Positions 28,251 through 37,185 of a stretch of 64,000 bases of DNA are shown one piece after another. Numbering within the stretch: position 1 is the first letter of the stretch; each line of letters starts with the position of its first letter. A program made the position numbers and the translations under genes. The notes beneath the pieces were generated by a model. It made no database searches. It saw only the letters and a list, made by a program, of their open reading frames with translations, and was not told the DNA's origin. This DNA comes from an uncultured Myxococcales bacterium (GTDB taxonomy: Bacteria > Myxococcota_A > UBA9042): assembly GCA_903883645.1 (NCBI GenBank), contig CAISBR010000119.1:19473-83472 (forward strand). Direction: 5' to 3'.

Positions 28251-30662
28251 ATGACTTCAATGCCTAGAACCCGGCTCGCCCTGCCCTGGCTGGTGATGGC
28301 GCTCTGCGCCTGCAGTAGTCGCCCCAAGTCCGTTAGCGACACGGGCGCAGGGGACGCAAGTGTAGCTACAGGCGATAGTTTTGCAGTCGATTCCGCCGCC
28401 GATGCCAGCGCGGATGCCAGCGCGGATGCCATGGCCGATGCGAGTACCGACGCCACATCAGCTGTCGACTGGTTCGCCGCCGCGCCACACGCCAAGGCCG
28501 TGGATCCCCTTATAGGTACAGCACTTTCAGTAGCCAACGTGGGCAGTGCCATCCCCGGTGCCAGCGTGCCCTGGGGCTTGGTCAAATGCAGCCCCGACAC
28601 CAGCAACAAGGGCGGCCAGCAGGGCGCCTTCCACTGCGCCGGCTACCAACGCAGCGACCCGTATATCCACGCATTTTCGCACAATCACCTCCAGGGCACC
28701 GGCGCGCCCGACTACGGCAACCTCGCCGTACTCCCGTTCGCCACACTCAGCGCCGACATCACCAGCCGCAACGGTCGCCGCAGCATCTACAACCACGCGA
28801 GCGAGCAGGCCAATGCTGGCTACTACGCGGTTACCCTCGATGGCCCAGGCGCGCGCCACGAGCTGACGGCTAGCAGCCACTGCGGTGTGCATCGCACCGT
28901 TTTCTTAAATGAAAATGCGAAGGGCGGCATCCTCATCGACCTAAGCGAGGCCATCGCCGGCGGCATGGTCACCTCGGCGCAAGTGCAGCTCGATCCCGCG
29001 ACACAAACGGTCAGCGGTACGCTCCACAACTTTGGCGATTTTTCGAGTCGTTTTGGCGGATTTCCGGTGTTCTTTACCGCGCACTTTTCGCGGCCGTGGC
29101 AATCGGCGGGCACCTTTAGCGAGGGCGTGCTGAACCCTGGGTCGCTGACCGCCAGCGAAAAGCAGCCTGCGGCGGGCAAAGACCGGGTAAACCTAGGTAT
29201 GTACGCGCAATTTGCCAATCCAGGCCAAGCGGTCGAGCTGCAGGTGTGCCTGTCGTATGTGGATGCGGCGGGGGCACAGCAGAACTTCGACGCCGAGGTG
29301 GCCGGCAAGACCTTTGACCAGGTGCGGCAAGCGGCCGTGGCGACTTGGGAAAAGCAGCTGAGTGCCATCGACATCGAGACGAGCGATTGGAACGAACGTA
29401 CGATTTACTACAGCGCCCTATACCGCGCGCTGGCCATGCCGACCCTGTGGAGCGACGTCGACGGCCGCTATCTGGGCTTTGACAAGGGCATCCACACCGC
29501 AACCGGCTGGAATTACTACACCGATCTCTCGCTCTGGGACACATTTCGCACGCTGCACCCCCTGTATGCGCTCGTGTTTCCGACCGTGGATCGCGACGTG
29601 ATGCGCTCGCTGCAAGCGATGGCCGAGCAAAAGGGCTGTCTGCCGCAGTGGGCAATGGGGGCGGGCGACACGGGCAGCATGATTGGGCAGCACGCACTTT
29701 CGGCCTTGGCGGATGCAGTTGCCAAGGGAATCGTAGACTTCGATGTGGCCAAGGTCTATGCCGTAGCCAAGAAGCAGCTCGCCGGTGCCGCGACTGGGCC
29801 AGGTTGTGGGCAGCTCGACGCGATGCCCGCGTTTAACGACAAGGCCTGGATCTCGATGGATGACTTCAAGAGCTCAGTGGCTCTAACTCTTGAATATTCA
29901 TACAACTACTCTGCATTGGCTGTGCTGGCCAACCACCTGAATCTGCCCGACGACGCCAGCCAATGGCAAGCCCGCACCAAAGGTTACCAGCACCTGTGGG
30001 ATGCGGAGACGCAGTTCTTTCGCCCGCGCCATAGCGACGGCACGTGGCAGGCGCCGTTCGATACGCTGTCGTGGGATTTCGGCAATAATTTCTATGTAGA
30101 GGGCACCGCTTGGCAGTGGCTCTGGTTCGTACCGCACGATCCGCAGGCGCTGATGAACCTCTATCCCAGCAAGGATGCGTTTGTAGCCAAGCTGACTAGC
30201 TTTTTTGAGCAGAGCAAAGCGAGTTTCAAGTTCGCCATCCCCAACACATGGTATTACCACGGCAATGAGCCCGACATGCTGAGCTCGGCGCTGTTCTTGA
30301 CCGCGGGCCGCGCCGACTTGGCCGACCAGTGGACGCGCTGGGTGTACGACAACAGCTACACAAGCGCGCCCGATGGCTTGGTGGGCAACGACGACGCCGG
30401 CACGCTGTCGGCCTGGGCGGTGCTGGTGGGGCTGGGCCTGTATCCGCGGCCCGGTGCGAGCGGCTGGGACCTAGTGGCGCCGCGTTTTGATCATGCAACC
30501 GTGCACTTAGGCGACAAGACGGTTGAGATTAGTGCGACCGGTAGCCACGCGGGCCTGCTGCAAGGCGGTGCGGCGAGCTGGAATGGGCAGAAGCTGGCGA
30601 CGCGCTGGCTGCAGCATAGCCTGATCACCAGTGGCGGCACGCTGACATTTAGTAAGCCCTAA
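28251..30662 (+). CDS. GH92-family alpha-mannosidase-like lipoprotein
   Basis: 803 residues. Lipoprotein signal with lipobox 'MALCAC' (Cys21) and an Asp/Ala/Ser linker to about residue 75. The catalytic region carries GH92 landmarks: 'VDPLIGTALSVANVGSAIPG', 'GYQRSDPYIHAFSHNHLQGT', 'LSLWDTFRTLHPL', 'HGNEPDML' and 'GNDDAGTLSAWAVLVGLGLYP'. The family hydrolyses alpha-1,2/1,3/1,4/1,6-mannosidic bonds by an inverting, Ca-dependent mechanism; specificity cannot be read here. 'HGNEPDML' and the Ala in 'NDDAG' (Cys is common) are mild departures. The ATG follows AGGGAG and the signal peptide begins there. It lies 75 bases after the giant gene; no other glycan-degradation gene is nearby. Confidence 0.88.
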   Translation: MTSMPRTRLALPWLVMALCACSSRPKSVSDTGAGDASVATGDSFAVDSAADASADASADAMADASTDATSAVDWFAAAPHAKAVDPLIGTALSVANVGSAIPGASVPWGLVKCSPDTSNKGGQQGAFHCAGYQRSDPYIHAFSHNHLQGTGAPDYGNLAVLPFATLSADITSRNGRRSIYNHASEQANAGYYAVTLDGPGARHELTASSHCGVHRTVFLNENAKGGILIDLSEAIAGGMVTSAQVQLDPATQTVSGTLHNFGDFSSRFGGFPVFFTAHFSRPWQSAGTFSEGVLNPGSLTASEKQPAAGKDRVNLGMYAQFANPGQAVELQVCLSYVDAAGAQQNFDAEVAGKTFDQVRQAAVATWEKQLSAIDIETSDWNERTIYYSALYRALAMPTLWSDVDGRYLGFDKGIHTATGWNYYTDLSLWDTFRTLHPLYALVFPTVDRDVMRSLQAMAEQKGCLPQWAMGAGDTGSMIGQHALSALADAVAKGIVDFDVAKVYAVAKKQLAGAATGPGCGQLDAMPAFNDKAWISMDDFKSSVALTLEYSYNYSALAVLANHLNLPDDASQWQARTKGYQHLWDAETQFFRPRHSDGTWQAPFDTLSWDFGNNFYVEGTAWQWLWFVPHDPQALMNLYPSKDAFVAKLTSFFEQSKASFKFAIPNTWYYHGNEPDMLSSALFLTAGRADLADQWTRWVYDNSYTSAPDGLVGNDDAGTLSAWAVLVGLGLYPRPGASGWDLVAPRFDHATVHLGDKTVEISATGSHAGLLQGGAASWNGQKLATRWLQHSLITSGGTLTFSKP

Positions 30663-30734
30663 AGAGTCTTGGGATTAATTGCGTTTCAACTGGCGAGACG
30701 CGGGCGCATCTCCATCGCGCTACCCGCCATGCCG

Positions 30735-32000
30735 CTACTTGGGAACGCCAGAAAAGCTGAAATCATCGAACCACGATGCGGCGAGTGAGCCGTTGCAGCA
30801 AGCGTAGTTGGTCGCCATATTCCAGACCCAAGGCCCCGTAGAAACCAGCTCGACCGCGCCTAGGTAGGCCAGCGGCGCACCCGCCTTCTGCACCCAAACC
30901 TTCCCCGTAGCCAGTTCAATTTCGATCGCCAGTTGCAGCGTAAAGGGCATGGCGGGCAAGAAATCGCTTACGCCCACTGCCTTGACGTTCTTGCCCGCCA
31001 GCGTAACCCCGCCGCCAATGCCATCGAAGCCAATTCGCGGCGACTGGTCATTCCAGCCGTCGAGTGGCCCAGAGGCAATCCAAAATGCGTTCATCGGAAT
31101 TTCGGCATGCACGCTGAATTGCATACGAATTCGCGCATATCCTGCGGTGTAGTCTGGTAAGGGCATGCACACCCGAGTCCAGTCGGCCGCGCACGCCATC
31201 GCACCCGACTTGGCCGACGGACAGCCCCCGGCCGAGCAACCGGCGCACGGCGTCCAACCGGCGGCAACGCCAGAAAAATCTTGGCTCAGCAGCACCTTCC
31301 ACTCCGATTGGCAGGCCCCCGAGCAGCCATCCCCGCTGTCGCTGTTGCCGTCGTCACACTCCTCTCCTGGCTGAAGCTGACCGTTGCCACACGGCTTTGG
31401 CTCGCAAGCGCCCGCCACACAAAGCTTTCCCTGTGCGGCACAATCCGTGGGGGCCGCAGCCAAGGCTAGTCCATCTGCGGCGCATAGCTTCGCGGTAGAG
31501 CCCTCGCAAAAGGCCTCGTTTGGACTGCATAGTTGTGTTTGACAAGCACCAGCCGCGCAGACGGTGCCGGTTGGGCATGCGGCCAGAGCGATCCACTGCA
31601 GCCCGTCAGTTGCACAGGTCGCGGCAATGCCGTCGAGGCACGTCGCGGCCGCAGCGAGACACACCGGGGTCGCGTCGGCATCCAGATCGCCCAGCGAATC
31701 ACTTGCACTATCAACGGCATCACCCCCGTCAACCGCTTGGCTGCCGCCGTCACTCTCACTTGCCGAATCGCCGCCCACATTGGCTCCATCAGCGCTATCG
31801 GCAGCCGTGCCATCGCCATCCTGCGGCGAAAGGGCCTCGGCAACGCTTTGATCGACCGGGCTACCATCCGCTATGGCCGCGTCGCCCGCATCCAACTTGG
31901 CCGTACCGACAACGGTACCCGACGCGACCACGGGGTCGGAACAAGCGGATAGGCACGCGAGCACCCAAGCCGCTACACCTAGAGTTAGGATTTTCTGCAT
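30735..32000 (-). CDS. DUF4215 Cys-rich lipoprotein
   Basis: 421 residues. Lipobox 'LACLSAC', then a long Asp/Ala/Gly/Ser linker, then a Cys-rich middle ('CLDGIAATCATDGLQW', 'LCSPNEAFCEGSTAKLC') and one DUF4215 myxobacterial Cys-rich repeat ('NGQLQPGEECDDGNSDSGDG'). The last ~180 residues look like a beta-sandwich (laminin-G/legume-lectin-like shape, my inference) with 'GVTLAGKNVKAVGVSDFLPA'. Likely a surface protein of unknown function. The ATG is preferred; a GTG two codons upstream is in frame. Divergent from the slipin gene. Confidence 0.8.
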   Translation of the reverse strand: MQKILTLGVAAWVLACLSACSDPVVASGTVVGTAKLDAGDAAIADGSPVDQSVAEALSPQDGDGTAADSADGANVGGDSASESDGGSQAVDGGDAVDSASDSLGDLDADATPVCLAAAATCLDGIAATCATDGLQWIALAACPTGTVCAAGACQTQLCSPNEAFCEGSTAKLCAADGLALAAAPTDCAAQGKLCVAGACEPKPCGNGQLQPGEECDDGNSDSGDGCSGACQSEWKVLLSQDFSGVAAGWTPCAGCSAGGCPSAKSGAMACAADWTRVCMPLPDYTAGYARIRMQFSVHAEIPMNAFWIASGPLDGWNDQSPRIGFDGIGGGVTLAGKNVKAVGVSDFLPAMPFTLQLAIEIELATGKVWVQKAGAPLAYLGAVELVSTGPWVWNMATNYACCNGSLAASWFDDFSFSGVPK

Positions 32001-32149
32001 GGCCACCCGTCCCCCGTTGCACTGGTGAAGTTACTGTGCGGCAACGTCAGCTGCCCCGTCAAGCCGCGATCGCGCGCAAGAAACAGCGCCGGAGTGCGAT
32101 TCGCGCTACACTGGCCATGTCGGTCCGTTTCGAACCGTGGGAGGACATT

Positions 32150-32962
32150 ATGACTCTGTTCGTCGAAAATCCTTGGCTCGGGCCCGTGCTCGGCGCCGTC
32201 GTGCTCTATTTGCTGAGTTCCATCACAGTAGTGCGCGAGTACGAGCGCGCGGTCGTCTTCCGCCTCGGCAAGCTGCTGCCAGAGCCCAAAGGCCCAGGTC
32301 TCATCTTTGTATTCCGCCCCTTCGACGCCGTGGTGCTGGTGTCGATGCGCATCTCGGTCATCGAAGTGCCGAGCCAAGACGTCATCACCCGCGACAACGT
32401 CAGCCTCAAGGTGTCCGCCGTGGTGTACTCCAAGGTGCTCGATCCGCGGCAAGCAGTTGTCGGCGTTGAGAATTTCCGCGCTGCCACGAGCCAGATCGCC
32501 CAGACGACGCTCCGGTCGGTGCTAGGCGAGGTCACGCTCGACGAGCTGCTGGCCGCGCGCGAGAAGCTGAGCCTGCGTCTGCGCGAGATCATCGACACGG
32601 CCACCGAGCCATGGGGTGTGCAAGTCTCTGGCGTTGAAGTAAAAAGCGTAGATTTGCCCGAGCAGATTCAGCGCGCCATGGGCCGCCAAGCCGAAGCCGA
32701 GCGCGAGAAGCGCGCCAAGATCATCGCAGCCGAAGGCGAGCTGCTCGCGTCGAAAGAATTGCTCGAGGCGGCCAACGTGATCTCGCAAAATCCCGCCGCC
32801 ATGCAAATGCGCTACCTGCAGACGCTGACCGAGATTGCGGTCGAAAAGAACTCGACGATCCTGTTCCCTCTGCCGATTGAGTTGCTGCGGGGGCTGTTGG
32901 GCGATAGCAACAAGCCCGTGTTGGCGCCGCCGAAGATTGCGGTAGCTCGCGATGATATCTAG
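32150..32962 (+). CDS. Slipin / SPFH-domain (stomatin-like) membrane protein
   Basis: 270 residues. One N-terminal membrane anchor (about 8-28), then the band-7 domain: 'VREYERAVVFRLGKL', 'VPSQDVITRDNVSLKVSAVV' and 'RSVLGEVTLDELLAAREKL'. A coiled segment ('RQAEAEREKRAKIIAAEGE') is followed by a hydrophobic C-terminal stretch ('NSTILFPLPIELLRGL'). This matches stomatin/slipin proteins of bacteria, which scaffold membrane microdomains. Many are co-transcribed with a NfeD-type partner protein, which is absent here. The ATG is preceded by GGGAGG with a five-base gap; a much longer reading upstream overlaps the divergent lipoprotein gene and is not used. Confidence 0.92.
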   Translation: MTLFVENPWLGPVLGAVVLYLLSSITVVREYERAVVFRLGKLLPEPKGPGLIFVFRPFDAVVLVSMRISVIEVPSQDVITRDNVSLKVSAVVYSKVLDPRQAVVGVENFRAATSQIAQTTLRSVLGEVTLDELLAAREKLSLRLREIIDTATEPWGVQVSGVEVKSVDLPEQIQRAMGRQAEAEREKRAKIIAAEGELLASKELLEAANVISQNPAAMQMRYLQTLTEIAVEKNSTILFPLPIELLRGLLGDSNKPVLAPPKIAVARDDI

Positions 32963-33135
32963 TAATCTCATGGTCTTGAAAAATTCTCGACAATTCGCAA
33001 AAAAACTTGAGAGACCTGCAGTTTTTTGAGGACAGGGCCCGCGAGGAGTGGTACTCTTAGGCGCCTTCACGAACTCGTTGTGGTGGCTGCAACGCCGCGG
33101 TCAGACTGCGGCCAAGAAAGTAGGTACGTGTAATC

Positions 33136-33597
33136 ATGGGTAATAAGCTTTTTGTCGGTGGCCTGAGCTGGGACACTAACGACGCGTCGCTCCGTGCGGC
33201 ATTCTCGACCTGCGGCGCCGTTACGGACGCCAAAGTCATCACTGATCGCGAGACCGGCCGTTCGCGCGGCTTCGGTTTCGTCACGATGGCTGACGAAGCC
33301 GGCACGCGCGAGGCGATCGCTCGCATGGACGGCCAGGCTGTTGACGGCCGCAACGTCAAGGTCAGCGAAGCGCAAGAGCGCAGCCCCCGTAGCGGTGGCG
33401 GCGGCGAAGGCGGTTACGGCGGCGGCGGCGGCGGCCGCAGTGGTGGCCGTGGTGACTACGGCGGCGGCGGCGGCGGCGATAGCGGCTACGGCGGCGGCGG
33501 CGGCGGTTACGGCGGCGGCGGCGGCGGTGGTCGTGGCGGTCGTGGCGACTTCGGTGGCGGCGGCGGCGGCGGCTACGGCGGTGGTGGCCGTCGCTAA
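33136..33597 (+). CDS. RRM-domain RNA-binding protein with Gly-rich tail
   Basis: 153 residues. A single RNA-recognition motif occupies residues 1-80, with RNP2 'KLFVGGL' and RNP1 'RSRGFGFVTM' intact. The tail is nearly all Gly with Tyr, Arg, Ser and Asp ('GGYGGGGGGRSGGRGDYGGG'), like plant/cyanobacterial cold-responsive RNA-binding proteins. Such proteins bind single-stranded RNA and often rise at low temperature. The leader (about 170 bases from the slipin stop) has A/T-rich patches but no convincing promoter that I could fix. A strong terminator follows the stop, so this is a monocistronic unit. The Gly tail is coded by GGC runs prone to slippage. Confidence 0.93.
   Translation: MGNKLFVGGLSWDTNDASLRAAFSTCGAVTDAKVITDRETGRSRGFGFVTMADEAGTREAIARMDGQAVDGRNVKVSEAQERSPRSGGGGEGGYGGGGGGRSGGRGDYGGGGGGDSGYGGGGGGYGGGGGGGRGGRGDFGGGGGGGYGGGGRR
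33418..33594 (+). repeat. GGC-run microsatellite coding the Gly tail
   Basis: Several uninterrupted (GGC)5-6 runs separated by codons for Tyr, Arg, Asp and Ser. In-frame gain or loss of a GGC would change tail length without breaking the frame. The purine content is lopsided on the coding strand. Confidence 0.8.
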
Positions 33598-33616
33598 GAG
33601 CGACCCATCTGGTCAA

Positions 33617-33660
33617 GGAACGCCCGTCGAGCCCTGTGCTCGGCGGGCGTTCCGTTTTTT
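33617..33660 (+). terminator. Rho-independent terminator of the RRM gene
   Basis: GGAACGCCCG and CGGGCGTTCC pair perfectly; beyond a T-G wobble, CGAGC pairs with GCTCG around a five-base loop (CCTGT), giving a 16-pair stem. It is followed by GTTTTTT. It begins 19 bases after the RRM stop and ends 15 bases before the convergent haem-binding gene's stop. Confidence 0.93.
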
Positions 33661-33675
33661 GGCCGACCCATGGGG

Positions 33676-34152
33676 CTAGTCGTCGTCGTCTGCGCGCTTT
33701 CTCGAGTGCTCGCCACCAGGCACACTCGCCGCAATCGTCGCCAACCCCTCAGCCAAGGCAGACTTCTCGGCGGCGCTCAGCCGGGCTTCAGAATGCGCCG
33801 GCAGGTAGAACCAAGGCGGCATCTCAGCTTCGCGCACCTCGCCGGCGGCATCGTGGGCCTTGCGTTGCGGTTTGTCCCACGCCGAAAAGTTTAGCTTTTC
33901 GCGACCTTCGTTAACATCACGCTGAGCAAGCCACGACATGGGCGCCACAGACGTATACCAAGGCCACCGCGTCTGGTGGCTATGGCAGTCAAAGCAAGCG
34001 CGCGCAGCTAGGGCGCGGACCTCGGGGCTCGGCCAGTTCGGCTCGGCGGTAACCGGCGGATTGGTGTGCGCGTGGCCATAGGGAACGGCCTGGATTGCCG
34101 CGAAAAGAATCAGGAGTAGCAGCAGAGCTCGGATGGCGGGGTGCTTGGGCAT
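33676..34152 (-). CDS. Haem-binding domain protein (Haem_bd family)
   Basis: 158 residues. An N-terminal hydrophobic segment (about 8-22) acts as signal or anchor, then 'CFDCHSHQTRWPWYTSVAPMSWL' (read in parts), whose CxxCH binds haem c, and 'VNEGREKLNFSAW', the standard second motif of this family. Usually periplasmic, often beside cytochrome or respiratory genes; function undefined. GAGGA precedes the ATG by a few bases. The C-terminus is a short basic/Asp tail. It runs toward the RRM gene. Confidence 0.85.
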   Translation of the reverse strand: MPKHPAIRALLLLLILFAAIQAVPYGHAHTNPPVTAEPNWPSPEVRALAARACFDCHSHQTRWPWYTSVAPMSWLAQRDVNEGREKLNFSAWDKPQRKAHDAAGEVREAEMPPWFYLPAHSEARLSAAEKSALAEGLATIAASVPGGEHSRKRADDDD

Positions 34153-34212
34153 GGTGTCCTCGTGGGTTGGGGTCGTTGCAACCTAGGACATTTGCAGGCT
34201 CGGCGCCACCGG

Positions 34213-35382
34213 CTAGGCCAAGAACGGCACGGCGTAGCGAACGGTACCCTGCAAAATCACAGCGCTAGGCGCAAACAACAACGCCTGCAGATGCGGACCG
34301 GCAAACGGACAGCGCAGCTCGCGAGCCGCCGCGACGGAAAAGCCATAGCGACCATAAAATTGCGGGTCGCCGAGCACGACCACACCGTCGATACCCGCAA
34401 GTCGCAGGGCCGCAAGACTGCGCCGCATCAGCAAATCGCCGACGCCGCGACGCTGCCAGCTCGGATCGGTGGCCAGCGGCGCCAAGGCGACCAGCCGCGT
34501 CTCGGGCGATTCAGCTAACACCAGACGAGTAAACAGGATATGCCCCACGACTTGCCCCTGGGCCAGCGCGACCCACTCGCCCGCGGCTGCACCGTCGCGA
34601 CGCAGGGCGTCGACCAAGTCCGCCTCGCTCTGCTGGCCAAAGGCCGCCTTCTCGACGGCCGCAATCGCCGCCCAGTCGGCTCGCTGCGCCGGACGCACCT
34701 GACAAACAGTTGGCAGCATAAGGGCTTGCAGATGGTAAGCGCGCAAAGCAGCCAAATCGGGCAAAATCAGATCGGCGATGGCGAGTGCGTGCGGCTCTTG
34801 GGCGTGAGCGCTGGGCACGGCGATACAGGCCATGGTCGCGGCCTTGGCGGCCAGCACGCCGGGTGGCGAATCCTCGAACACGATGCAATGGTGCGGATCC
34901 ACGCCCAACTTCGCCGCCGCCTGCAAAAAGACGCCGGGGTGCGGCTTGCCGTGCGGCTCGGCCTGTGCCGACTGCAATAGCTCAAATTGCCCGGTAATAC
35001 CCAGCGCTTGCACTGCGGCCTCGATGATCACTTGCCGCGACGACGACGCCACCGCTAGGCGCATCCCCGCGTTCTTGCAGAGCTGGAGGGCGTGCAAAAC
35101 TCCTGGCAGCATCTGGCCTTGCGTGCTTACCAGCCGCACTACCTCGGCCACCACTTGCTCGACCACCTGGGCCACACTCGGCCCTTGCCAAGCATGTTGC
35201 CGATGCCAATGCGCCACCACCGCGTCGATGCGCCAACCCATCGTGGTCGCGCAGTCGCTCGCCGTCAGCGGTACCCCCAGGCGCGCAAACACGGCCACTT
35301 CAGCCTGTTGCCACAGCGGCTCGGAGTCGATCAGCAGCCCGTCGAGGTCAAAAAGTGCTGCCCAGTTGCCATTGTCGTGCAT
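34213..35382 (-). CDS. HAD phosphatase (PGMB/YniC-like) fused to YhbS-like GNAT acetyltransferase
   Basis: 389 residues. Residues 1-218 are a HAD-IA hydrolase: nucleophile and acid in 'FDLDGLLIDSEPLW' (Asp12, Asp14), 'LAVASSS' (motif II), Lys146 in 'HGKPHPGVF', and 'VFEDSPPGVLAA' with Glu170/Asp171. This pattern resembles 2-deoxyglucose-6-phosphatase/beta-phosphoglucomutase relatives. Residues 227-389 form a GNAT domain with the acetyl-CoA loop 'QRRGVGDLLM' and 'VVVLGDPQFYGRYGF', typical of YhbS. The join lies in 'YHLQALMLPTVCQVRPA' with no internal stop. It starts 24 bases downstream of the diaphorase operon on the same strand. Substrates unknown. Confidence 0.85.
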   Translation of the reverse strand: MHDNGNWAALFDLDGLLIDSEPLWQQAEVAVFARLGVPLTASDCATTMGWRIDAVVAHWHRQHAWQGPSVAQVVEQVVAEVVRLVSTQGQMLPGVLHALQLCKNAGMRLAVASSSRQVIIEAAVQALGITGQFELLQSAQAEPHGKPHPGVFLQAAAKLGVDPHHCIVFEDSPPGVLAAKAATMACIAVPSAHAQEPHALAIADLILPDLAALRAYHLQALMLPTVCQVRPAQRADWAAIAAVEKAAFGQQSEADLVDALRRDGAAAGEWVALAQGQVVGHILFTRLVLAESPETRLVALAPLATDPSWQRRGVGDLLMRRSLAALRLAGIDGVVVLGDPQFYGRYGFSVAAARELRCPFAGPHLQALLFAPSAVILQGTVRYAVPFLA

Positions 35383-35406
35383 ATTCTAATGCCTTGTATC
35401 GAGGGG

Positions 35407-37185
35407 CTAAACGACGCGCACCGCGCCAAAACCGCAGACGTCGCGACAGCCGCCGCAGCTGCCACAGACGTCGCCGGCGATCTGCATGGCCACGCCACGG
35501 CCGAGGAGCGCGATCGCGCCATAGCCGCATTGCCGCCAGCAGCGCTGGCAACCATCGCACAAGTATGGATCGATTACGAATTGGGTGAGGGTGCGACAGC
35601 GTCCGGCCGGGCAGCGGTGCTCGAGGATGTGGGCTAAGTACTCGTCGCGAAACCAGCGCAGGGTCGAGAGCACGGGGTTGGGGGCCGAGCGGCCCAGGCC
35701 ACAGGCAGACAGGTCGCCAACCGCCGTGGCCAAGCGTTGCAACTCGTCGAGATCGCTAAGAACTCCGCCGCCGTTGCAGATTCGGGTCAAGATCTCGTAC
35801 ATCCGCAGTGTGCCGACGCGGCAGGCCGAGCAGCGACCGCAGCTCTCGTCGCGCAAAAATCCAACGAAATAGCGGGCTACGTCGACCATGCAGGCGGTGT
35901 CGTCCATCACGACCAGGCCACCGGAGCCCATGATGGCGCCCTCGCCGGGCAACGCTTCAAAGTCGATTGGGGTGTCGAAACGGGTCGCCGGCAGGCAACC
36001 GCCCGAAGGTCCGCCAATTTGCACGGCTTTGATCGAACGGCCACCGCGGCCGCCGCCACCGATGGCGTACACCACTTGGCGAATGGTGGTGCCCATGCCC
36101 ACTTCGACTAGGCCACCGCGCGCAATGTCGCCCGCCAGCGAGAAGATCTTGGTGCCGGGGCTGCGCTCTGTGCCCACGCTGCGAAAGGCCGCGGCGCCGT
36201 GGGCGGCGATCCAGCTGACGTTGGCATAGGTCTCTACATTATTGATACTGGTTGGTTTTTTCCACAGTCCGCGCTCGGTCGGAAAGGGGGGCCGACGCTG
36301 CGGAATGCCCCGCTCGCCTTCGATCGCGGCGATCAGCGCCGTCTCTTCGCCGCAGACAAAGGCCCCCGCGCCGCGCCGCAGCTCCACGTCGAACGGCTGA
36401 CCCGGCCCGCGCGCGTTCTCGCCCAGCAGACCTGCCTCGCGCGCCGCGGCGATAGCCCGCTGCATCCGCTTGGCCGCCAAGGGATATTCGTCGCGCACAT
36501 ACACCAGGCCCTGCGCCGCGCCGACGACATAGGCCGCCAGGATCATGCCCTCGAGCACCGCGTGCGGATCGCCTTCGAGCAGGTTGCGGTCCATGAACGC
36601 GCCTGGATCACCCTCGTCGCCATTGCAGATTACATAGCGAAGATCACTGGGGGTTTCGCGACAGGACTGCCACTTTTGGGCGGTCGGGAACCCCGCGCCA
36701 CCGCGGCCGCGCAGCCCGGCCTCACCCACCGCGGCTAGCAGGGCATGGGGCGGATTGGCCAGGGTCTTCTTCAAGCCCACATAGCCTGCAAGCTGCCGAT
36801 ACTGCTCAAGACTCTCTGGGTCGATGACGCCACAGCGCGCCAAGATGCGCCGCTTTTGCCACTGCCAAAAGTCTGCGTCGTGGACCGCAATGCCTTGGCG
36901 CAGCAGCAAGCGCTCAATCCAAGGTTCATTTTGTATAACATGGCGTTGCAGCAGTTCAGCGGCCTTGTCAGCGGCGATCTCGCCATACAGCCAAGTTACC
37001 CCGTCGGGGCCGCGCAGCTCGACAAGCACCTCGCGTGCGCACAAACCGATGCAGCCCGTGCTCACTATCTGGAGTTCAATCCCCAGTATTTGCGCGTTGT
37101 TCTGCAGTGCCCGCCGCGTTGCCGCTGCGCCCGCCGCCAGGCCACAGCTACCTGCGCCAATCGTCGCTCGCCACGCGCCACTCAC
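35407..37185 (-). CDS. NuoF-like NADH-binding subunit with N-terminal [2Fe-2S] and C-terminal 2[4Fe-4S] domains
   Basis: 592 residues. Residues 10-80 are a thioredoxin-like ferredoxin (Cys14, Cys45, Cys49 in 'STGCIGLC'). The FMN/NADH module has 'GLRGRGGAGFPTAQKW', 'YVICNGDEGDPGAFMDR', 'GAGAFVCGEETAL' and 'RPPFPTERGLW'. A [4Fe-4S] site is 'CGRCSACRVGT', and the C-terminus adds two CxxCxxCxxxC motifs ('CDGCQRCWRQC', 'CGSCGGCRDVC'). This layout is that of HndC/HydB/FdsB subunits of bifurcating hydrogenases and formate dehydrogenases, not of core complex I NuoF. GTG start overlapping the NuoE-like stop (GTGA). Confidence 0.9.
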   Translation of the reverse strand: MSGAWRATIGAGSCGLAAGAAATRRALQNNAQILGIELQIVSTGCIGLCAREVLVELRGPDGVTWLYGEIAADKAAELLQRHVIQNEPWIERLLLRQGIAVHDADFWQWQKRRILARCGVIDPESLEQYRQLAGYVGLKKTLANPPHALLAAVGEAGLRGRGGAGFPTAQKWQSCRETPSDLRYVICNGDEGDPGAFMDRNLLEGDPHAVLEGMILAAYVVGAAQGLVYVRDEYPLAAKRMQRAIAAAREAGLLGENARGPGQPFDVELRRGAGAFVCGEETALIAAIEGERGIPQRRPPFPTERGLWKKPTSINNVETYANVSWIAAHGAAAFRSVGTERSPGTKIFSLAGDIARGGLVEVGMGTTIRQVVYAIGGGGRGGRSIKAVQIGGPSGGCLPATRFDTPIDFEALPGEGAIMGSGGLVVMDDTACMVDVARYFVGFLRDESCGRCSACRVGTLRMYEILTRICNGGGVLSDLDELQRLATAVGDLSACGLGRSAPNPVLSTLRWFRDEYLAHILEHRCPAGRCRTLTQFVIDPYLCDGCQRCWRQCGYGAIALLGRGVAMQIAGDVCGSCGGCRDVCGFGAVRVV

